DNA of 10,575 nucleotides from assembly GCA_011049955.1 (NCBI GenBank), contig DRGV01000005.1, positions 1 to 10,575 of the forward strand. The letters run 5' to 3'. Within the stretch, counting starts at the first letter, position 1. Every line of letters begins with the position of its first letter. The notes beneath the pieces were generated by a model. It saw nothing but the letters and a program-made list of their open reading frames with translations. It was not told the DNA's origin and made no database searches. Both the position numbers and the translations under genes were made by a program. Source of the DNA: a bacterium (GTDB taxonomy: Bacteria; UBP18; UBA7526). This document shows positions 6,022-10,575 of the stretch, one piece after another.

Positions 6022-6049
6022 TTATTCCGAAGTGATCCCTTCGGGATAA
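6022..6049 (+). repeat. Second hairpin in the hisC-aroF spacer
   Basis: TTATTCCGAAG (6022-6032) and CTTCGGGATAA (6039-6049) form an 11-bp stem with one T-G wobble around the 6-nt loop TGATCC. It lies 58 nt before the aroF start. A regulatory role is possible but no known leader or riboswitch was recognised. Confidence 0.65.
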
Positions 6050-6094
6050 TTTGATGCTTGGAATTTAAGCCCGTTACAGAAGAGCATATTATGT

Positions 6095-6102
6095 GAGGAG
6101 GT
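6095..6102 (+). promoter_or_regulatory. Consensus ribosome binding site of aroF
   Basis: GAGGAGGT at 6095-6102 is a near-perfect anti-16S match 5 nt before ATG 6108, the strongest ribosome binding site in the aromatic block, suggesting efficient initiation of aroF. Confidence 0.8.
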
Positions 6103-6107
6103 AGAAG

Positions 6108-7124
6108 ATGATTCTTACTCTTAGACCGGGAACCAAGAAGAAGGAAATAGATAAGGTAGTCTCCAAAATAAAGCAACTGGGATTCTCTGCTCATATCTCT
6201 CGGGGAAGGGAGAGAATAATCATCGGGGTCATCGGAGTCAATGCTATCCGGGCTCGGGAAATATTTGAGGCCTCACCAGTAGTGGAATCTATAACCCCCA
6301 TTTCCAAGCCCTATAAACTTGTTTCCCGGGAATTCAAGGAAGAAGATACCATCATCCCGATTAAGGGAAAGGTGAGGATAGGGGGAAAGAAGGTGGTGGT
6401 TATTGCTGGTCCCTGCGCAGTTGAAGAAAAGAAACTTTTAATCTCCATCGCCAAGAAAGTAAAGGCGGCGGGAGCAACGATCTTACGGGGTGGGGCCTTC
6501 AAACCTCGGACTTCCCCTTACTCCTTTCAGGGATTGGGGAAGAAAGGATTAGAATACTTGAAAGCGGCGAAAGCGGAGACCGGCCTGGCTATCCTCACTG
6601 AGGTCATGGATACCCGGGATGTGGAACTGGTAGCAGAATATGCAGACATCATCCAGATCGGAGCAAGGAATATGCAGAACTTCAACCTTTTAAAAGAGGT
6701 GGGGAAATATAAGAAACCCGTTCTTTTAAAGAGAGGAATTTCTGCTACCTTGACGGAACTTTTCATGAGTGCCGAGTACATTTTATCCAGTGGAAATAAA
6801 GAAGTGATTTTATGTGAGCGGGGGATAAGGACCTTTGAAGATGCTACCCGGAATACGGTAGATATCAGTGCCATCGGTTTAGTGGAAGAATTGAGCCACT
6901 TACCTATTATCGTCGATCCCTCCCATGCCACGGGAAGAAGATCCCTCATCGCTCCCATATCAAAGGCGGCAGTAGCGGCTGGGGCAGATGGCCTGCTCAT
7001 CGAGGTCCACACCCATCCTGAAGAAGCTCTCTCTGATGGTGCCCAAAGCCTATTGCCTAAGGACTTTGAGAAGTTAATGAAGGAACTGGGAAGGGTAGCA
7101 GAGGCCGTAGGAAGGAACATCTAA
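6108..7124 (+). CDS. aroF: 3-deoxy-7-phosphoheptulonate (DAHP) synthase, type I-beta with N-terminal regulatory domain
   Basis: The enzyme (338 residues) condenses phosphoenolpyruvate and erythrose 4-phosphate to DAHP, the entry step of the shikimate pathway. Residues 1 to about 80 form a small ferredoxin-like domain like that of Thermotoga maritima DAHP synthase, where it mediates inhibition by Tyr and Phe; feedback control is therefore likely here. The barrel follows: AGPCAVE with the metal-ligand cysteine C103, GGAFKPRTSPYSFQG, LLKRG, the VDPSHATGRR motif with the metal histidine, LLIEVH, and LSDGAQSL with the acidic metal ligand. Length matches the T. maritima type. The ATG at 6108 is fixed by the strong GAGGAGGT site. 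It lies in the aromatic block between two repeat-filled spacers of 241 and 290 nt. Confidence 0.97.
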   Translation: MILTLRPGTKKKEIDKVVSKIKQLGFSAHISRGRERIIIGVIGVNAIRAREIFEASPVVESITPISKPYKLVSREFKEEDTIIPIKGKVRIGGKKVVVIAGPCAVEEKKLLISIAKKVKAAGATILRGGAFKPRTSPYSFQGLGKKGLEYLKAAKAETGLAILTEVMDTRDVELVAEYADIIQIGARNMQNFNLLKEVGKYKKPVLLKRGISATLTELFMSAEYILSSGNKEVILCERGIRTFEDATRNTVDISAIGLVEELSHLPIIVDPSHATGRRSLIAPISKAAVAAGADGLLIEVHTHPEEALSDGAQSLLPKDFEKLMKELGRVAEAVGRNI

Positions 7125-7130
7125 AAAAGC

Positions 7131-7391
7131 AAATCTCAATTACCAATTTCTAATTTCCAATGAGGGAAAGGTAGTTGGGTTAAGGTAAGGTAGTGAGTTT
7201 AGTAGTTGGGTAAGAGCTAGGTGTTTTTTGAAAAGACCAACTACCTAACCTAACAAACCAACAACCTAACCCTAACCCTTTAACCAAGTGTGAAATGTTT
7301 TGTTGAAAATTAGACATTTAAGAATTGGACATTTTGTTAGGAATTGGATATTAGTAATTAGAAATTTAGGAAAGTTGTTTAGGATTTAGTA
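7131..7391 (+). repeat. Composite inverted heptamer repeats filling the aroF-tyrA spacer
   Basis: This 290-nt spacer holds no gene. The outer left part is AAATCTC, AATTACC, AATTTCT, AATTTCC (7131-7158) and the outer right part is a heptamer run ATTGGAT, ATTAGTA, ATTAGAA, ATTTAGG and drifted units (7343-7391), roughly complementary to it. Inside lie a G/T-rich arm (7169-7214, with GTAGTTGGGT twice) and a C/A-rich arm (7237-7285, with CTAACCT/CTAACCC and CAACTAC/CAACAAC repeated 21 nt apart). AGGTAGTTGG (7169-7178) is the perfect reverse complement of CCAACTACCT (7237-7246). The right inner arm ends with a telomere-like CCTAACCCTAACCC stretch. The whole looks like nested arrays of complementary words. 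Confidence 0.6.
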
Positions 7392-7414
7392 TTTTTGAGG
7401 CATAGAGGAAGAAC

Positions 7415-8257
7415 ATGAACAAGTTAGATAGGGTTACCATTGTCGGAGTGGGTCTCATCGGTGGTTCTTTAGGGTTGGCGCTCAAAGAGAAGAAGATTGC
7501 TAAAAAGATAATTGGCGTGGGAAGAAGAAAGGAATCCTTGAAGATTGCCCAGGAAAGAAGAGAGGTGGACGAGATAACTACTGATCTAACCTCTGGCGTA
7601 AAGGATGCTGACCTGGTGGTGATTGCCACCCCCCTGGAGCTCACGGTAGAGACCTTTAGGAAGATCCTTCCCCATCTGAAGAAGGGATGTGTGGTGACTG
7701 ACGTGGGGAGCGTGAAGGGGCCCATCCTTGAGAGCATAACTAGTCCTTTCTTTATCGGTGGTCATCCCTTAGCAGGGAGTGAGAAGAGAGGGCCTCAAGC
7801 AGCGAGAGCCGATCTCTTTAGGGGAGCTACGGTTGTCTTAACCCCAGTAGAGAAGACGGATGAGAAGGCACTCGCCTTAGTAAAGAGTATGTGGCAGGAC
7901 CTGGGAGCCAAAGTTCTCCACCTGGATTGGGAAATACATGATAGACTGGTAGCCTTTACCAGTCACCTCCCCCATATCTTAGCTGCCTCCCTCACCAATC
8001 TCATTGGGGAATTGGCGCAAGAAGAGGAGAGGGTCCTCTCTCTTATGGGGGAAGGTTTTCGGGATACCACGCGCATCGCCGCCGGCCCCCCCAGTATGTG
8101 GAAGGAGATCTCTTTCGCCAATAGAGAGGAGATCTCTAAAGCAATCAAAAGATTCAAGGAGATCCTCTCTGAAATGGAAGAGGTCCTTTTCAGAGAGGAG
8201 GGAGATAAGCTCCTCCACAAGTTTGAGAAAGCAAAAGAGACAAGAGATAAATTGTGA
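7415..8257 (+). CDS. tyrA: Prephenate dehydrogenase
   Basis: The 280-residue enzyme oxidatively decarboxylates prephenate (or arogenate) to the precursor of tyrosine. The N-terminal Rossmann domain has the dinucleotide motif VGVGLIGGS (GxGxxG at 11-16). GHPLAGSEKRG (H117) and TSHLPH (H184, H187) are the conserved TyrA substrate and catalytic segments, and EGFRDTTRIA carries the conserved arginine. Length fits the single-domain form with no C-terminal ACT domain, so tyrosine inhibition, if any, acts at the active site. NAD versus NADP preference cannot be decided. ATG 7415 is preceded by GAGG (7405-7408). The stop overlaps the aroA GTG start (GTGA), which implies coupled translation. Confidence 0.95.
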   Translation: MNKLDRVTIVGVGLIGGSLGLALKEKKIAKKIIGVGRRKESLKIAQERREVDEITTDLTSGVKDADLVVIATPLELTVETFRKILPHLKKGCVVTDVGSVKGPILESITSPFFIGGHPLAGSEKRGPQAARADLFRGATVVLTPVEKTDEKALALVKSMWQDLGAKVLHLDWEIHDRLVAFTSHLPHILAASLTNLIGELAQEEERVLSLMGEGFRDTTRIAAGPPSMWKEISFANREEISKAIKRFKEILSEMEEVLFREEGDKLLHKFEKAKETRDKL

Positions 8258-9537
8258 GCGAAATCAGGATTAGGCCCATTAGACATTTAAGGGGTGAGAT
8301 CACCCTCCCGGGAGATAAGTCCATCTCCCACCGGGCCATTATACTTGCTTCCTTAGCAAGAGGAAAAACTTTAGTCTCCGGGATCTCAAGGGGAGAGGAT
8401 GTCCTCAATACCGCCCGCGTCTTCCAATCTATGGGGATTGAGATAAAGGGGGTGGGAAGCGATTCTCTCACCATTCCGGGAAAGGGATTAAGGGGTTTAT
8501 CCCAACCAAAGGATATTATAGACTGCGGGAACTCAGGCACTACCATGCGCCTTCTCTCCGGTATTTTAGCGGCACAAGACTTTAGCTCCACTATTACCGG
8601 GGACGAATCCTTGAGGAAGAGGCCCATGGATCGGGTAGTCGAGCCCCTGGAGAAAATGGGGGCGAAGATAGAAGGAAGATTTGCTCCTCTCAAGATAGAG
8701 GGAAAAAGGTTAAAGGCTATCTCCTACCGAACTTCTATCTCCAGCGCCCAGGTAAAATCGGCCATTCTTCTGGCTGGTCTCTATGCTTCAGGGAAGACAG
8801 AAGTTACAGAGCCCGCAAGATCAAGGGATCATACAGAAAGAATGCTTAAGTACCTAGAAGCGGATATAGAGGTCCGGGATTTAACATCAAATATAATGGG
8901 AGGAAAGGAATTGGCCGCCAAGCCGATTAATATCCCTGGGGATATCTCAAGCGCCTCCTTCTTCATGGTAGGCGCTATTCTTTTGCCCGGCTCTCATATT
9001 AAACTCTCCGGAGTAGGCCTCAATCCCACACGCACGGGAGTAATCGATATCTTGAAGAGAATGGGGGCGAAAATAGAGATAGAGAATCTGAGAGAAGAGA
9101 ATAACGAGCCCCTGGGAGATATCATAGTCAAGGGAAGTAACTTAAGGGGAATAACCATCAGTGGGGAGATAATTCCCAGGGTCATCGATGAGCTTCCCAT
9201 TTTAGCCCTTGCTGCTACCAAGGCAGAAGGAAAGACAGTAATAAAGGATGCCCGAGAGTTGAGAGTAAAGGAGACGGACAGAATCAGGGCTTTGGTAACC
9301 AACCTCTCAATAATGGGAGCAAGGGTTGAAGAAAAAGAGGATGGTTTAGTTATTCAGGGACCGACTGAATTAAGGGGGGGAAGGTTAGATAGCTTCGCTG
9401 ATCATCGGATGGCCATAGCCTTAATCATTGGGGGATTGATTGCTCAAGGAGAAACAGTGGTCTCTGGTACCGATTGCATCAAGACTTCCTTTCCAGAATT
9501 TGAAGAGACCCTGGATAGACTAAAAGTAGTAGAGTAA
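8254..9537 (+). CDS. aroA: 3-phosphoshikimate 1-carboxyvinyltransferase (EPSP synthase), class II-like
   Basis: This 427-residue enzyme joins phosphoenolpyruvate to shikimate 3-phosphate to give EPSP, the step before chorismate. Family segments in order are LPGDKSISHR (18-27), GNSGTTMRLLSG (about 92-103), KRPMDRVVEPL, SSAQVKSAILLAGL, SRDHTERML, GDISSASFFM, a LNPTRTGV segment, DELPILALAAT, RELRVKETDRI and the C-terminal DHRMAIAL. The combination R-D-H-T-E, G-D-K-S, S-A-Q-V-K and N-P-T-R is the pattern described for class II EPSP synthases, many of which are poorly inhibited by glyphosate; this is inference only. GTG 8254 overlaps the tyrA stop and gives the standard N-terminus. No clear ribosome binding site is seen, so initiation probably depends on termination of tyrA. 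Confidence 0.97.
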   Translation: MSEIRIRPIRHLRGEITLPGDKSISHRAIILASLARGKTLVSGISRGEDVLNTARVFQSMGIEIKGVGSDSLTIPGKGLRGLSQPKDIIDCGNSGTTMRLLSGILAAQDFSSTITGDESLRKRPMDRVVEPLEKMGAKIEGRFAPLKIEGKRLKAISYRTSISSAQVKSAILLAGLYASGKTEVTEPARSRDHTERMLKYLEADIEVRDLTSNIMGGKELAAKPINIPGDISSASFFMVGAILLPGSHIKLSGVGLNPTRTGVIDILKRMGAKIEIENLREENNEPLGDIIVKGSNLRGITISGEIIPRVIDELPILALAATKAEGKTVIKDARELRVKETDRIRALVTNLSIMGARVEEKEDGLVIQGPTELRGGRLDSFADHRMAIALIIGGLIAQGETVVSGTDCIKTSFPEFEETLDRLKVVE

Positions 9538-9541
9538 TCGC

Positions 9542-9619
9542 GCTTCAAGCTACATGCTACAAGCTCCAAGTTTTTTCAGCCCGTGGCTTGTGGCCTGCAG
9601 CCTGTGACCTGAAGCCTGA
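9542..9619 (+). repeat. Inverted heptamer arrays in the aroA-cmk spacer
   Basis: The left arm has CAAGCTA (9546), CATGCTA (9553) and CAAGCTC (9560); the right arm has five heptamers of type RRCYTGN at 9585-9619 (GGCTTGT, GGCCTGC, AGCCTGT, GACCTGA, AGCCTGA). The 29-nt arms 9542-9570 and 9587-9615 match as reverse complements at about 21 of 29 positions, around a loop starting TTTTTT. The right arm runs straight into the AAGGAG ribosome binding site (9619-9624) of the next gene, so a fold could affect its translation (inference). Confidence 0.65.
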
Positions 9620-9628
9620 AGGAGATAG

Positions 9629-10575
9629 ATGGCTCGTAAATTAACTATTGCCATTGATGGCCCAGCAGGTGCCGGAAAGAGCACCTTGGCAAAATTAGTA
9701 GCCAAAAGATTGGGTTACTCCTATTTAGAGAGTGGTCTCCTCTATCGCACCCTCACCTATGAGGCGCTTCGGAAGGGAATTGACTTCAAAGATGAAGAGA
9801 CCCTGATAGGATTGGCCTCTAAATTAAAGATAGCGATTAAAGAATTAGACGGGGAATGGCACATCTTTCTAAAAGGCGAGGATATCTCAGAGAAGATAAA
9901 GACCCCCGAGGTAGATGAGAAGGTAGCCAGAGTAGGAAGAATAAAGGGGGTAAGAGAGGAGTTTCTCAAGTTTCAGAGAAGCATGGCAAGGAAGGGTGGG
10001 GTTGTGGTAGAAGGAAGGGACATCGGAACCGTAGTCCTTCCTGAAGCAGATAAGAAGTTCTACATAGACGCCTCTTTAGAGGAAAGGACAAAGAGGAAGT
10101 GTAAGGAATTTCAAGAGAAGGGTTACCGGGCTGTTTTCTCTAAAGTCTTGAAGGAGACGAGAGAAAGAGACCTGGCAGATATGACGAGGAGGGCGAGTCC
10201 TTTAAAGAAAGCAGTTGATGCCATCAGGATCGATACCACAGATCTTACCATTGAAGAAGGCATAGAAGTGGTTTTAAGAGAGATTGGGAGGGGGAAAAAA
10301 AAGTGGATTCTCTATTCCATTATTCATTCTGTAGGATGGTGGTTCTTCAAGTTTCTTTTCAGATTAGAGGTTAGAGGAAGGAAGAATATACCGAAGAAGG
10401 GAGCGCTCATCATTGCCTCCAACCACTTAAGCTTCTTAGATCCTCCGCTGGTGGGCGTTTCCTCTCCCAGGAGGCTCCATTACATGGCGGTTGCTGGAAT
10501 ATTTAAATACTTCTTCGTTGGTAATCTTTTTAAAAGAGTGTGCGCCTTCCCAGTAAAGAGAAGGGGGGCGGATAT
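9629..10575 (+). CDS. cmk: Cytidylate kinase fused to a PlsC-type acyltransferase (partial at 3' edge)
   Basis: A single frame, open to the window edge (315 residues visible), encodes two enzymes. Residues 1 to about 222 are cytidylate kinase, which phosphorylates CMP/dCMP: P-loop GPAGAGKST (11-19), VEGRDIGTVV, ASLEERTKRK, RERDLADMTRR and IDTTDLTIEEG are typical. The CMP-site segment reads YLESGLLYR where YLDTGAMYR or LDSGAIYR is usual. From about 226 begins a lysophospholipid acyltransferase: hydrophobic start, LEVRGRKNIPKKGALIIASN, and the catalytic HX4D motif in NHLSFLDPP (H266, D271), which would acylate lysophosphatidate at the membrane. No ATG, GTG or TTG in frame lies between the Cmk C-terminal helix and the HX4D motif except GTG 10268, so a separate plsC start is unlikely. 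ATG 9629 follows AAGGAG (9619-9624). The acyltransferase C-terminus lies beyond the window. Confidence 0.88.
   Translation, partial: MARKLTIAIDGPAGAGKSTLAKLVAKRLGYSYLESGLLYRTLTYEALRKGIDFKDEETLIGLASKLKIAIKELDGEWHIFLKGEDISEKIKTPEVDEKVARVGRIKGVREEFLKFQRSMARKGGVVVEGRDIGTVVLPEADKKFYIDASLEERTKRKCKEFQEKGYRAVFSKVLKETRERDLADMTRRASPLKKAVDAIRIDTTDLTIEEGIEVVLREIGRGKKKWILYSIIHSVGWWFFKFLFRLEVRGRKNIPKKGALIIASNHLSFLDPPLVGVSSPRRLHYMAVAGIFKYFFVGNLFKRVCAFPVKRRGAD
10297..10303 (+). other. A AAA AAG slippery heptamer at the Cmk-PlsC junction
   Basis: A run of eight A followed by G (10295-10303) places the heptamer A-AAA-AAG exactly in the reading frame (codons AAA 10298-10300, AAG 10301-10303). This is the same slippery sequence as in E. 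coli dnaX. A -1 slip here would add about 18 codons and stop before the acyltransferase motif, and a +1 change also stops soon after; either would give cytidylate kinase alone. No clear stimulatory stem was confirmed, so slippage is only a possibility. Confidence 0.4.

Noticed and set aside
5962..6049. Intrinsic terminators
   Set aside because: The hairpins are followed by mixed sequence, not a U-run, and similar structures occur in other spacers and inside scpB; termination cannot be supported.
6527..7120. A 197-codon minus-strand frame opposite aroF
   Set aside because: Long, but wholly antisense to the conserved DAHP synthase barrel, with no domain or ribosome binding site that I recognise; long shadows are expected opposite GC-biased third positions.
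7259..7285. Telomere-like CCTAACCC repeat or eukaryotic origin
   Set aside because: Only about two units, embedded in degenerate C/A-rich heptamers between two bacterial aromatic genes.
5880..7391. CRISPR array
   Set aside because: The repeats are 7-8 nt, contiguous and degenerate, with no 23-40 nt repeat and unique spacers, and no cas genes nearby.
8004..8273. An 89-codon + frame inside the end of tyrA
   Set aside because: It overlaps conserved tyrA sequence in another frame and has low-complexity R/S-rich content.
10268..10575. A separate plsC gene starting at GTG 10268
   Set aside because: The GTG is inside the last conserved helix of Cmk and has only a weak GAAGG upstream; no better in-frame start precedes the HX4D motif, so the fusion is preferred, though not certain.

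Overview
The window is a dense, single-strand bacterial gene run: every supported gene reads on the + strand, and both edges cut through a gene. The proteins (MSMEG-free bacterial SMC partners ScpA/ScpB, a two-domain chorismate mutase-prephenate dehydratase, a type I-beta DAHP synthase, bacterial Cmk) and the strong AGGAGG-type ribosome binding sites point to a bacterium of moderate GC. The low-complexity spacers and the gene order suggest an uncultivated lineage (an Omnitrophota- or Aerophobota-like candidate phylum would fit), but that placement is only an impression and needs a database search.

Layout. 1-231: C-terminal end of a CCA-adding/poly(A) polymerase-type nucleotidyltransferase. 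233-871: small site-2 (M50) membrane protease. 902-1873: tryptophanyl-tRNA synthetase with a four-cysteine, probably iron-sulfur, motif. 2004-3463: scpA and scpB, the kleisin and its partner in the SMC chromosome-segregation complex. 3432-9537: an aromatic amino acid block, pheA, a hisC-type aminotransferase, aroF, tyrA and aroA. 9629-10575 (open at the edge): one reading frame that joins cytidylate kinase to a PlsC-type acyltransferase.

The aromatic genes form a coherent set. AroF makes DAHP (entry to the shikimate pathway), AroA makes EPSP (the penultimate step to chorismate), PheA converts chorismate to prephenate and phenylpyruvate, TyrA converts prephenate to 4-hydroxyphenylpyruvate, and the HisC-type transaminase can finish Phe and Tyr (and may also serve histidine synthesis). 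AroB, AroD, AroE, AroK and AroC are not in the window. Some pairs are tightly linked (nucleotidyltransferase/protease 1 nt apart, scpB/pheA overlapping by 32 nt, tyrA/aroA overlapping by GTGA), while others are separated by 90-290 nt spacers.

The unusual part is the spacers. Nearly all those longer than 60 nt are built from degenerate words repeated with a strict 7- or 8-nt period, different words in different spacers, often arranged as inverted arms. The clearest is a 16-unit octamer array after pheA (4504-4631) kept in perfect register, part of which is a four-by-GGGG quadruplex motif. A heptamer array of TTTTACT type occurs upstream of both scpA and hisC at the same distance from the ribosome binding site. 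Related palindromic sequence has also entered coding DNA: a 78-nt palindrome adds exactly 26 codons to the scpB tail, and a small GC-rich palindrome sits in a surface insertion of hisC. No mobile element, CRISPR array, tRNA or rRNA gene was seen.
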